Origin: Herminiimonas arsenicoxydans
Lineage (GTDB): Bacteria > Pseudomonadota > Gammaproteobacteria > Burkholderiales > Burkholderiaceae_D
Assembly: GCA_000026125.1 (NCBI GenBank)
Contig: CU207211.1
Location: 930,001 to 994,000 of the forward strand
Reading direction: 5' to 3'
Length of the DNA: 64,000 bases
Numbering within the stretch: position 1 is the stretch's first letter; the number at the start of each line of letters is the position of its first letter. Shown piece by piece: positions 1 to 10,627 of this stretch. Position numbers and translations under genes: made by a program. The notes beneath the pieces were generated by a model. The model was not told where the DNA came from. It saw only the letters and a list, made by a program, of their open reading frames with translations, and ran no database searches.

Positions 1-27
1 AAATTGTACGTTCAGGTTGTCCATCAT
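1..27 (-). CDS. 5' end of an unidentified gene leaving the window to the left
   Basis: On the minus strand a purine-rich Shine-Dalgarno-like stretch (AAAGGGGAAA) lies just before ATGATG, giving a start at position 27 and nine open codons (MMDNLNVQF) to the window edge. Nothing about function can be said from nine residues. The ribosome-binding site and its spacing are the only support. Confidence 0.45.
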
Positions 28-122
28 TTTCCCCTTTCACTCGTCGTTGGCGATTCTGTGGAGCGGACTATGGCTTTAGTTTATACGCGCGAATGGAATT
101 TGTGGAGGGTACTTACATCCTT

Positions 123-476
123 TTACTTGACGAGTGCCGCAGAGAGTTTTTCCATTACGCGCGTGACATCTTCTTCGCTGGCAAAACCAATGCGCGGCCA
201 GTTTTGAACCTTGTTGGTTTCGGTTGGCTTGCCGGTCATATACCTGCATTCATCCAGCAAGCTGGTCAGCGCGGCAGGGGTGATGCGATAGGCTGAGGCG
301 AGTGGGTGTACGTTAAATGCGATTTCGGCATCGTTGCCGGGTGCCAGTTCAGTGTGATAAATCGTGATGGTGCCGTTTCGCAGGAAGCGGGCCCCGCTTT
401 TATTGACGAGCGGGCGTGGCGTACCGAAGAGATTTTTCAATGCGGTGAGTGCTTGGTTGTATACGGCGTTTTCCAT
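123..476 (-). CDS. Hypothetical protein, 117 aa
   Basis: I do not recognise this family. The ATG at 476 was preferred to an upstream in-frame start at 530 because it has a short GGA purine run just ahead and gives a compact soluble protein beginning MENAVYNQALTALKNLF. There is no signal peptide, membrane segment or metal motif. It has a central hydrophilic beta-rich part and a C-terminal helix (EEDVTRVMEKLSAAL). It is monocistronic, transcribed away from the signalling operon that starts at 1050, and shares its strand with the gene leaving the left edge. It could be a phage- or mobile-derived orphan or a small conserved cytoplasmic protein. Confidence 0.6.
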   Translation of the reverse strand: MENAVYNQALTALKNLFGTPRPLVNKSGARFLRNGTITIYHTELAPGNDAEIAFNVHPLASAYRITPAALTSLLDECRYMTGKPTETNKVQNWPRIGFASEEDVTRVMEKLSAALVK

Positions 477-1049
477 CTTGCATCCATTATGTGTTTGAAA
501 CTGCTGATGACGATATTGTAGCGCTCGCACGGTATTCCAATTGTGCTGTTTCAGTTTTTACCTTTATCAGCCATAAAGCTTGCGTATACGCGCAATAGAC
601 AGGGCAAGAATCAATCGCTAGCTTGAGAAATTTCGTCTATATGTTGATATTAAATAAACATATTGAAAAAGATGTTCGAGACAAATCCGGTGTGTAGCAA
701 TTTTATTGTGTTGATGAAATATTATTTCATCCGGCGATAAGAGAATTTTTTCCTCCGTATAAGGGGAAAAATGGCGCATTTGGCATTTTCAGCGTGGTGC
801 ATTCTCCCTATGAGCGCAAAAGAAAAATGCATATATTTTCCATGACACATTTTTTTGCAATTAGTTATTACTGCAATTGAATTTTTTACACTAGAATCAT
901 TGAAAAAGTAGCCGTATGGCAAGTTGGACTTGCCGCAACGATGCCAATAAAAAAATGTGGTTTTGCAGTATTTCATTTCCTGAAAATATGCCTGATTGAT
1001 GAACGTACGTTTACGTTTCTCAGGCAAAAAATAAACAGAGACGCATGAA
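477..1049. other. AT-rich intergenic region upstream of the signalling operon
   Basis: This 573-base stretch is clearly AT-richer than the coding DNA around it and holds no convincing gene. It contains a 7-bp inverted repeat ATATGTT/AACATAT at 639-663 with an 11-nt spacer, which could be an operator. The promoter of the sensor kinase operon must lie here. A TAGAAT hexamer near 891 is a possible -10 element, but I cannot identify a firm -35 partner. Confidence 0.5.
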
Positions 1050-2441
1050 ATGTCTGATGAAACTCGATCTGGAGACATGATCAAGCAGGAATGGTTGACG
1101 AAGGTTGGGCTGAGCCTGGCCTTGTTTTTGCTCGTGCTGATTTCTTTTATCACTTTTAACAGTGTCGATCAGTTTGCGAGTAGTTCGCGCTTGGTTGAGC
1201 ATACACATTTAGTTATCAAGCAAATTGATCAAGTCGTCTCTGACCTGAAGGATGCCGAATCCACGCAGCGTGGATACCTGATTACCGGTGACGGGATTTT
1301 TTTGAAGACGCATTACGACATTCTTGCGCAGCTCCCTAGTCAGATTGCCACTTTACGAGGACTGACCTATGACAATCCTGCACAGCGAAAATCGATTGAT
1401 GTATTTGAGGGCTTGATCGATAAAAAAATAGCTGTCATGCGTTCGGGGATTAATGCTCTGGAGGAGAGGAACGCATTTCATAGTGATGAAATCGCTGCCT
1501 TGGTGGGCGGTGAGGGCCGGCTGGCGATGGATCAGTTAAGAGAGCAGAGCTCTTTGATGATCATGGTGGAAGAAAAATTATTGCTGCAGCGTGCGCAAGA
1601 GGTTGAGGCCAAGGCGAGATCGACCAAATTGTGGATTCTATTCGGTAATCTGCTGGCGATTGTGCTGCTGCTTTCCGCCTTCTGGCTGATCTTGTGGGAA
1701 ATAAAACATCGCAGGAGAGCGCAACGCAAGATAGAAAAAAATGCAGCGCAACTGGAATTGACGAACAAAGAACTGGAGAGCTTCAGCTATTCGGTTTCGC
1801 ATGATCTGCGCTCTCCTTTACGTGCGATCGATGGTTACTCGCGCATGTTTGAAGAGGATTTCGCCGATCGTCTTGACGATGAAGGCCGCCGTTTGCTGTC
1901 AGTGATTCGTGTCAGTAGCAAGAAGATGGGACAGTTGATCGATGATTTGCTGGCCTTCTCGCGGATGGGGCGCAAGCCGGTCGACAGCGCGAAGGTCGAT
2001 ATGAATGCTTTGGTTGATGAGGTATGGACGGAAGTGTGCGCCAGTTCCAAGACTGTATTGCCTTTGAAGAAGACAAACTTGCCGGCCGTATGGGGCGATC
2101 AGGCCTTGTTACGACAGGTATGGATGAATCTGCTGGCGAATGCAGTCAAGTACAGCAGTAAAAAAGAAGAGCAGATAGTCGAGATCACGGCAAAACAGAG
2201 CGAACATGAAGTGGTGTACACAGTGCGCGATAACGGCGTGGGTTTTGATATGCGCTTCTATAACAAACTGTTTGGTGTTTTTCAGCGCTTGCATACCGAA
2301 AATGAATTCCCGGGCACGGGTGTCGGTCTGGCGATTGCACAGCGAGTGATTGTGCGGCACGGCGGGCGGATCTGGGCCGAGAGCAAACCGGATGAATATA
2401 CGATTTTCAATTTCAGCTTACCTAAAGAGGCCGTCGCATGA
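1050..2441 (+). CDS. Membrane sensor histidine kinase with CHASE3 domain, 463 aa
   Basis: Transmembrane segments at about residues 19-37 and 194-216 flank a periplasmic four-helix CHASE3-type domain (contains the typical [14 protein letters not shown] stretch at 68-81). A cytoplasmic HisKA domain follows with H-box HDLRSPLR (phospho-acceptor H251), then a HATPase domain with N-box [12 protein letters not shown] and G boxes DNGVGFD and GTGVGLAIA. The catalytic core resembles the kinases that pair with Rcp1-type regulators. It autophosphorylates on His and most likely passes phosphate to the regulators encoded directly downstream. The next gene overlaps its stop by 4 bp (ATGA). Ribosome-binding evidence at 1050 is weak; an alternative in-frame ATG at 1077 has GGAG only 4 bp ahead. 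Confidence 0.9.
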   Translation: MSDETRSGDMIKQEWLTKVGLSLALFLLVLISFITFNSVDQFASSSRLVEHTHLVIKQIDQVVSDLKDAESTQRGYLITGDGIFLKTHYDILAQLPSQIATLRGLTYDNPAQRKSIDVFEGLIDKKIAVMRSGINALEERNAFHSDEIAALVGGEGRLAMDQLREQSSLMIMVEEKLLLQRAQEVEAKARSTKLWILFGNLLAIVLLLSAFWLILWEIKHRRRAQRKIEKNAAQLELTNKELESFSYSVSHDLRSPLRAIDGYSRMFEEDFADRLDDEGRRLLSVIRVSSKKMGQLIDDLLAFSRMGRKPVDSAKVDMNALVDEVWTEVCASSKTVLPLKKTNLPAVWGDQALLRQVWMNLLANAVKYSSKKEEQIVEITAKQSEHEVVYTVRDNGVGFDMRFYNKLFGVFQRLHTENEFPGTGVGLAIAQRVIVRHGGRIWAESKPDEYTIFNFSLPKEAVA

Positions 2442-2884
2442 ATGAAGATATGCAACCAGTTCATATTCTTCTCGCCGAGGATACACCTACCGATGCGGAG
2501 ATGACCTTGCGCGCGCTCAAGAAGGTAGGCCTTGTCAACAACATCACATGGGTCAAGGATGGACAGGAGGCGCTGGACTACATTTTTCGCAAAGGCGAAT
2601 TTGCCAATCGCGTTAACGGCGATCCGACATTGATCATGCTTGATCTGAAAATGCCCAAGGTCAATGGACTGGAAGTACTCAAGGCGATCAAGACAACGGA
2701 ATCGACCAGAATCATTCCAGTCATCATGCTGACCTCCAGTGCAGAAGAGCCGGATATCGTGCGCTGTTATGAACACGGTGTGAACAGCTACATCGTCAAG
2801 CCGGTTGAGTCGGACAAGTTTTTTGAAGAAGTTTCCAAGGCGGGTTTCTATTGGGCTATCTTGAATAGAATTCCTGCAAGATAA
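2438..2884 (+). CDS. Rcp1-type single-domain response regulator, 148 aa
   Basis: This is a stand-alone receiver domain: acidic pocket E14/D15, phospho-acceptor D69 in MLDLKMP, switch Ser/Thr in MLTSS and the conserved Lys in VKPVES. The long loop before the acceptor ([16 protein letters not shown]) is typical of the Rcp1 subfamily that works with phytochrome-like and CHASE3 kinases. No output domain is fused, so it probably acts by protein contact or as a phosphate shuttle to the next gene product, whose own receiver starts with almost the same VEDTPTDAE motif. It overlaps the kinase gene by 4 bp and lies 23 bp before the next start. Confidence 0.92.
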   Translation: MNEDMQPVHILLAEDTPTDAEMTLRALKKVGLVNNITWVKDGQEALDYIFRKGEFANRVNGDPTLIMLDLKMPKVNGLEVLKAIKTTESTRIIPVIMLTSSAEEPDIVRCYEHGVNSYIVKPVESDKFFEEVSKAGFYWAILNRIPAR

Positions 2885-2907
2885 AAGTGGAAGTCGAGGG
2901 CCGGATC

Positions 2908-5364
2908 ATGATCAAAATCCTGATGGTCGAAGATACGCCTACCGATGCCGAACTTGCGTCGCGTGAGTTGAAGCGTAGTGGCATTCTGCACCAGGCAAGA
3001 CGGGTGGAAACCGAGCAGGAGTTGCGACATGAACTTGCAGACTTCAAGCCGGACGTTGTGTTGTCGGATTTTTCCATGCCGCATTTTGATGGATTGTCTG
3101 CGCTCAAGGTTGTGCGACAGGAGTTGCCGGATACGCCGTTCATTTTCGTTTCAGGCCGGATTGGCGAGGAACTGGCGATCGAATCCCTGAAGCTCGGCGC
3201 GAGCGATTACGTGATCAAGACAAATCTGTCGCGTTTGCCGAGCGCGGTTACCCGCGCGATGGAGCATGTGGAACAAAGAGATGCGCGGCGTCGCATTGAA
3301 ACGGAACTGCTGGAGAGCAATCTGATGTTTCGCACCTTCATGGAGAATCTTCCTGGTGCTGCCTTCATCAAGGACCAGGATGGCCGTTATCTGTACTGCA
3401 ATCACGGTTTGGACAAGGCATTCAATGTCGAAAAGGGTTGTTCCATCGGCAAGCTGGATACCGAACTGGTTCCGCTTGAAGTGGCGTACAAGCTGCGCGA
3501 AATGGAAGCCCGGGTTCTGAAGGCAGGTACGGCTCTGCAGGAACTGGAAGTCATGTCGATGCCGTCCGGCGCAAGCTACTGGTTGTCGACGAAATTTCCC
3601 TTGGTTGGAGAAAACAGCGACTCACAGCACGTCGGCGGCATTGCGATCGATATCACCGAGCGCATGAAGGTCGAGCAGGATCTGTTGTTGCGCACACGTG
3701 CCATCGAGGCGTGCGTCAATCCTATCGTGATCGTGGATACGGCAACGCCGGGCATGCCGCTGATTTATGTCAATGGCGCGTTTGAAACCATCACTGGTTA
3801 TTCCAGCGAAGAGGCGATAGGACGTAATTGCAAATTTCTGCAGGGCATGGATACCGATCAGCCTGAGCTGGGGAAATTGCGTGCGGCGATACGGGAACAA
3901 CGCCCGGCTTCGGTCTTGCTGCGCAACTATCACAAGGATGGCAGCATGTTCCTCAACGAGTTGTATATCGCACCGGTCAGTGATACCTCGGGCGGCGCAG
4001 TAGGCCATTTTGTAGGTGTGCTGTATGACGTGACCCAGATAAAACGCTATCAGGAAGATCTGGAGCATCAGGCCAATTACGATACGCTGACAGGACTTGC
4101 CAATCGCAATCTGCTTAATGAACGGACGCAGCAGGCGCTGCTCCAGGCGCGTCGTCACGATCATTTTCTCAGCCTGGTTTTCATCGATCTCGATAATTTC
4201 AAGCTGGTCAATGACAGCATGGGGCATGGCGCAGGCGATGAGTTGATCGCCAATGTGGGTTCGCGTTTGCAAACCTGTGTACGTGACGGCGATACCGTTG
4301 CCCGTATCGGCGGCGACGAGTTCGTGCTGCTGTTGACGAATCAGAGTGTGAGTGACAGCAATGCAGGCGTGATGCAGCGTATTCAGGCGGAACTTATCAA
4401 GCCGATGTGGATACGCGGGCAGGAAATTGTCGTGACCTGCAGCATGGGTGTAGCCCGTTTCCCCGAAGATGGCGAAGATTCGGAATCGTTACTCGCCAAT
4501 GCCGATACAGCCATGTACAGAGCCAAATCGAGCGGGCGCAATAATTTCCAGTTCTATACCAAAGAGATGAATGCGACCTCGGGCGAACGCCTCTCGCTGG
4601 AAAGTGATTTGTGGCATGCATTGAAGAATGACGAGTTATTTCTGGTCTATCAGCCGCAAATCGATTTGCGTGATGGCACAGTCATAGGAATGGAAGCGCT
4701 GATCCGTTGGCAACATCCGAAACGCGGACTGATTGCCCCGATGGATTTTATTCCGATGGCGGAATGTAATGGTTTGATCATCCCGATCGGAATATGGGTA
4801 CTGGAGACGGCTTGCAGACATAATCTGCAATTGCAGAAGGAAGGATTGCCGCCGATACGCGTAGCAATCAATTTGTCTGCTCGTCAGCTGAGCGACAGGA
4901 ATTTCGTCGAGAGTGTGCAAAGCGTGATCGAAGCGATCGGCCTCGATCCGCATTATCTGGAACTCGAAGTAACCGAAAGCATGGTGATGCACAATGTCGA
5001 AGATGTGGTGGTCACGCTGAATGATTTGAACAAGATGGGGATTCAATTATCGCTGGACGATTTTGGCACCGGATTTTCCAGTCTGGCCTATCTGAAGCGC
5101 TTCCCTATCGATCGCCTCAAGATTGATCAATCCTTCATTTTCAATTGCGACAGCGATCCCGGCGACGCGATCATTGCACAAACCATCATCGCATTGGCGC
5201 ACGGGCTGAAGATCAAGGTGATTGCGGAGGGAGTGGAAAAATCCGAGCATCTAAGCTTCCTCAAGAAGAATGGTTGCGATGAAGGGCAGGGCTATTTCAT
5301 CAGCAGGCCGTTGACGTTCGATGATTTGCGCATGTTTCTGCTGACAGGAAAAAATCCTCACTGA
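2908..5364 (+). CDS. REC-PAS-LOV-GGDEF-EAL cyclic-di-GMP signalling protein, 818 aa
   Basis: Domains in order: receiver (1-125; E8/D9, phospho-acceptor D54 in LSDFSMP), PAS (about 138-255), LOV-type PAS (about 268-380), GGDEF (388-552) and EAL (560-818). The LOV domain has GRNCKFLQG with the flavin-adduct cysteine C308, plus the flavin-contacting N340 and N350, but L372 where the usual glutamine sits. The cyclase site GGDEF (468-472) is intact with an RxxD inhibitory site (R459-D462) five residues ahead. The phosphodiesterase motifs MEALIRW, DDFGTG and IAEGVE are also intact, so both activities are possible. The ATG at 2908 was chosen over a GTG at 2887 because GAGGG precedes it by about 10 bp. 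It is the last gene of the operon and is followed by a terminator. Confidence 0.95.
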   Translation: MIKILMVEDTPTDAELASRELKRSGILHQARRVETEQELRHELADFKPDVVLSDFSMPHFDGLSALKVVRQELPDTPFIFVSGRIGEELAIESLKLGASDYVIKTNLSRLPSAVTRAMEHVEQRDARRRIETELLESNLMFRTFMENLPGAAFIKDQDGRYLYCNHGLDKAFNVEKGCSIGKLDTELVPLEVAYKLREMEARVLKAGTALQELEVMSMPSGASYWLSTKFPLVGENSDSQHVGGIAIDITERMKVEQDLLLRTRAIEACVNPIVIVDTATPGMPLIYVNGAFETITGYSSEEAIGRNCKFLQGMDTDQPELGKLRAAIREQRPASVLLRNYHKDGSMFLNELYIAPVSDTSGGAVGHFVGVLYDVTQIKRYQEDLEHQANYDTLTGLANRNLLNERTQQALLQARRHDHFLSLVFIDLDNFKLVNDSMGHGAGDELIANVGSRLQTCVRDGDTVARIGGDEFVLLLTNQSVSDSNAGVMQRIQAELIKPMWIRGQEIVVTCSMGVARFPEDGEDSESLLANADTAMYRAKSSGRNNFQFYTKEMNATSGERLSLESDLWHALKNDELFLVYQPQIDLRDGTVIGMEALIRWQHPKRGLIAPMDFIPMAECNGLIIPIGIWVLETACRHNLQLQKEGLPPIRVAINLSARQLSDRNFVESVQSVIEAIGLDPHYLELEVTESMVMHNVEDVVVTLNDLNKMGIQLSLDDFGTGFSSLAYLKRFPIDRLKIDQSFIFNCDSDPGDAIIAQTIIALAHGLKIKVIAEGVEKSEHLSFLKKNGCDEGQGYFISRPLTFDDLRMFLLTGKNPH

Positions 5365-5440
5365 TATTTTGGCGCTTGCCTGAGGGCTATCCTCGTAGCA
5401 TGAATAAAAATATGGCCTTGCAAAACAGAGTTTCTTGAAC

Positions 5441-5466
5441 GCCGGCCTACGCCGGTTTTTTGTTTT
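5441..5466 (+). terminator. Rho-independent terminator of the signalling operon
   Basis: A 5-bp GC stem CCGGC/GCCGG with a CTAC loop is followed by a T-rich run (TTTTTTGTTTT), 77 bp after the stop of the GGDEF-EAL gene. Confidence 0.8.
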
Positions 5467-5984
5467 ATCCATATCGAGAAATTATTTGATGTGCCTCAAA
5501 TACATGCGGCTGGAACAGACGATAGAATTGCGGCAGTTTCTTTAACCCGGAATTTTTTGCACGTCTATCGGCGGATGCTTAGGCAGAGTCAGGGCTCCTG
5601 CGAGAAACCGAGCGCCGCATGTTCATCACGTCAAGCGCATCAGCTGAAGGTGCGATGTTGCTTAAACGATCTGGTTATAAGCAAATGAGAATTTCGTCAT
5701 TATCGAAGTGCGCTGTGGAGAGTATCCTAGCAGCCAGTAGTTGCCGAGGTTTAAGGGATTCATTTATAATGAGAACAATTCTCAAGTAGTTCCTTGCATA
5801 CGCTGACGAAACATCTCCTTGTGGATATCGGGCGGATTGTCTGATGTCAACGACAGTGAAGTCCCGGCTGGTAAAATACGCGCTCCTTTTCTTCCGGAAA
5901 CTGGGCATTACACGCGACATGCGCACATGGTTTGCCTGCTTGTCCGTCATCACGGCAATTTGATATTTAGGATGTATTGATTTT
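5467..5984. other. Intergenic region upstream of fpr, with a Fur-like inverted repeat
   Basis: I see no convincing gene in these 518 bases. At 5770-5784 there is a perfect palindrome TGAGAA-CAA-TTCTCA embedded in ATAATGAGAAC, which resembles a Fur-type operator. A possible -10 hexamer TAAAAT sits at 5872-5877, about 108 bp before the fpr start, without a clear -35. Short open frames in the region have no ribosome-binding site or recognisable family. Confidence 0.5.
5766..5786. promoter_or_regulatory. Fur-box-like palindrome
   Basis: The interrupted palindrome TGAGAA-N3-TTCTCA is preceded by ATAA, close to the AATGAGAAT-N-ATTCTCATT form of proteobacterial Fur boxes. It lies about 200 bp upstream of fpr. 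Assignment to Fur is by resemblance only. Confidence 0.4.
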
Positions 5985-6764
5985 ATGGCTGCATTTGAAA
6001 CTGTCCGCATACTGAGTGTCCATCACTGGAACGACACGCTGTTTTCTTTTACGACTACCCGCGAACCGAGCTTTCGCTTTGAAAGCGGCCACTTCGTCAT
6101 GATTGGTTTGCCGATCGATGGAAAAAATGTGTTGCGCGCATACAGTATTGCCAGCCCGTCGTGGGAAGAACATCTGGAATTTCTTTCGATCAAGGTGCAA
6201 GAAGGCGCGTTGACCAAGCACCTGCAGAACATGAAAGTGGGCGATGAACTGCTGGTCGGTCGCAAGCCAACCGGCACGCTGGTGATCTCCGATCTATTGC
6301 CGGCCAAGCGTCTGTTCCTCTTTGGCAGCGGCACCGGCCTCGCGCCTTTCATGAGCATTATCCGTGATCCGGATACCTATGAGCGTTTCGATCAAGTCGT
6401 TCTGGTGCATGGTGTACGCCTGGTCAGTGAACTGGCATACCGTGAATACATCGGCCAGGGATTGCTGGAGATCGAAGGCCTGGGCGAAGAGATCGCAGCC
6501 AAATTGCTGTATTACCCGACCGTGACACGCGAGCCCTTCATGTATGAAGGGCGCATCACGACGGCGATTGAAACCGGAAAAATGTGCGATGACCTCGGCA
6601 TTCCCCCGCTGGATCCGCTGACTGATCGCGCGATGATATGCGGCAGTCCTGACATGCTGAAAGACACCGCTGCGCGACTCGACCATCTGGGCTTCGAAGT
6701 GTCTGCCGGTATCGGCCAACCTGGCGACTACGTGATTGAGCGCGCGTTTGTGGATCGCGGCTGA
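5985..6764 (+). CDS. fpr: Ferredoxin/flavodoxin-NADP+ reductase, 259 aa
   Basis: FAD-dependent enzyme that moves electrons between NADPH and ferredoxin or flavodoxin in the cytoplasm, often tied to oxidative-stress defence and Fe-S repair. The FAD-binding barrel carries RAYSIAS (about residues 49-55). The nucleotide-binding half begins GSGTGLAPFMSI (about 111-122) and includes the CGSPDML motif. The C-terminus ERAFVDRG matches the bacterial subclass found in Pseudomonas and Azotobacter rather than the E. coli type. Length is normal (about 257). An AGGA lies about 12 bp before the ATG. It is monocistronic, with a strong terminator behind it and a Fur-like palindrome ahead. Confidence 0.95.
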   Translation: MAAFETVRILSVHHWNDTLFSFTTTREPSFRFESGHFVMIGLPIDGKNVLRAYSIASPSWEEHLEFLSIKVQEGALTKHLQNMKVGDELLVGRKPTGTLVISDLLPAKRLFLFGSGTGLAPFMSIIRDPDTYERFDQVVLVHGVRLVSELAYREYIGQGLLEIEGLGEEIAAKLLYYPTVTREPFMYEGRITTAIETGKMCDDLGIPPLDPLTDRAMICGSPDMLKDTAARLDHLGFEVSAGIGQPGDYVIERAFVDRG

Positions 6765-6824
6765 TCAGGCGGATTCAAAAACAGGGATATTGCTGTCGCG
6801 TGTGTTGCGATGGAGTCGAATCGA

Positions 6825-6868
6825 AAAATGGCGCCGATGCTTGCCTGAACATCGGCGCCATTTTTTTA
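6825..6868 (+). terminator. Terminator of fpr
   Basis: A long stem AATGGCGCCGATG/CATCGGCGCCATT with a 10-nt loop is followed by seven T residues. It is a textbook rho-independent terminator. Confidence 0.92.
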
Positions 6869-7180
6869 TCCGGCTGAAACATGCGCGGATATTGCCCGCC
6901 GCGTACTGTCAACGCCGGGGAAAATATCTTCTTCACAATTCTTTACCTCCCGGAAGCAGGGATTCTCTTGATAAACATGGGCGGACTCGTTTATCGTTAT
7001 CACCTGCCCAACGTTAGACTGACGTCGCCAGCCATTCCATCGCTCTTCAGGATAGCCAGCCAGTCAACTTGAGACATGCATGAATGGCCGGCGCTTGAAG
7101 TGCCGCCTTGCTTGTCGCTATTGATGATGTGATCGTGCTGCGATCCCATGTGCCTGATTGAATAACAACCCACATTGTGA
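6869..7180. other. Intergenic region upstream of macA
   Basis: About 310 bases without a supportable gene. The promoter of the macA-macB operon should be here, but I cannot point to a confident -35/-10 pair. Short frames on both strands lack ribosome-binding sites, and the longest overlaps the start of macA on the opposite strand. Confidence 0.4.
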
Positions 7181-8631
7181 ATGCCCTTGCCCATGAAGTT
7201 TTCCTCATCCTTCCTCTCTAGCTTGCGCCAACGCGCTTTGCCTCGCTATACGCTGCTGGCCTTGCTGATGGTACTGCTGGCCGTTGGCGCTTATTGGGGA
7301 TGGCATAAGTTCTATGCAAAGAAAGACCCTCGCGAAATTTATCAGGTAGCGGAAGTGCAGCGCGGCGATATTCAGGATCTGGTGACGGCGACCGGCACCG
7401 TGCAGCCGCTCGAATATGTGGATGTGGGTGCGCAGGTATCAGGGCAGTTGAAGAAGTTGCATATCGAAGTCGGTTCGGTGGTGAAAGAGGGCGATCTTCT
7501 GGCCGAGATCGATCCGACCGTGTTCCGTGCAACGGTGGATGCAAGACGCGCAGGCTTGCGTAATCAACAGGCAACCATGAAGGAGCGGGAATCGGCATTG
7601 GCATTGGCCAGCCTGCAATATACCCGCCAGAAAAACCTGATGGCAGCCGATGCCACCACTGCGGAAACGCTGCAAATTGCAGAAGCGACGCTACGCGCAG
7701 CCAAGGCGCAGATCGATGCACTGCAAGCGCAAATCGAGCAGACGCAATCGACTTTGCGTGCCGATGAGGCCAATCTCAATTACGCAAAAATTTACGCGCC
7801 GATGACGGGGACGGTTGTTTCGCTGACAGCGCGTCAGGGCCAGACATTGAATGCCAATCAAAATGCACCGACTATTTTGCGTATTGCCGATCTGTCGACA
7901 ATGACGGTGCAGACGCAAGTGTCGGAAGCGGAAATCGGCAAATTGAGCAAGAACATGGAAGTGTATTTCACTACGCTGGGAAGCCAGGGACGTCGCTGGT
8001 ATGGTGCCTTGCGCAAGATCGAACCCACGCCTACCGTGACCAATAATGTAGTGCTGTATAACGCCTTGTTTGATGTTCCCAACAATAATCAGGCCTTGAT
8101 GCCGAACATGACGACACAAGTCTTTTTCATTGCGGCGACCGCGAAAGATGTATTGCTGGTGCCGACTTCTGCTGTGACTACTACGCGCGGCTCGGGCAGT
8201 GCAGGTGGCAAGCGTGAACGTGGCGATAGTGCCGGCAAGTCAGCGGGTGAAAAATCGTCCGCGAGCGATAATCGCAAAGCCAAAGACGGGGGGGCAAAGC
8301 CTGCTGCCGCAGACAAAAGTGATCCGTCTGCTGCCACTTCAAATACAGGCAGCCCGCCGGTCAATTCTGCAGCTTCCACTAGTGGCTTTGCCGAACAAAG
8401 TACAACGCACACGCCACGTAGCGGCACGGTAAAAGTCATCGGTGAAGATGGAAAAGTCGAACAACGCAAGGTGGAACTGGGTGTCAGCAATCGCGTACAG
8501 ATGCAGGTGACAAGTGGTTTGTCCGAGGGTGACACCGTCATCATCGGCATCAAACTGCCGCCATCCTCCAAGCGCACGCAGGCAGCCGGCCAGCCGGGCG
8601 GCATGCCGCCTGGCGCGACGCGAGGTCGTTA

Positions 8632-8632
<1 letters not shown>
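7181..8632 (+). CDS. macA: MacA-type periplasmic adaptor subunit, 483 aa
   Basis: Membrane-fusion protein that links the MacB ABC transporter to an outer-membrane channel. One N-terminal membrane anchor (about 20-43) is followed by a lipoyl half ([21 protein letters not shown]), a long alpha-hairpin (about 110-200), the second lipoyl half, a beta-barrel, and the membrane-proximal domain. The family is usually 370-400 aa. The excess is a low-complexity Ser/Ala/Gly/Lys-rich insert at about residues 337-410, inside the C-terminal domain between VPTSAVTT and TVKVIGEDG. An alternative ATG lies at 7193; neither has a strong Shine-Dalgarno sequence. The stop overlaps the macB start (TAATG). Confidence 0.92.
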
Positions 8633-10626
<1,994 letters not shown>

Positions 10627-10627
10627 A

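Noticed and set aside
722..1153. A 143-codon minus-strand frame upstream of and into the sensor kinase
   Set aside because: It overlaps the kinase start, has no ribosome-binding site and no coherent domain; the region is simply AT-rich with few stops on that strand.
5675..6010. A 111-codon minus-strand frame upstream of fpr
   Set aside because: It overlaps the fpr start codon and has no start context or family resemblance.
7000..7194. A 64-codon minus-strand frame before macA
   Set aside because: It overlaps the macA start, shows no ribosome-binding site and I recognise no family, so it was not called a gene.
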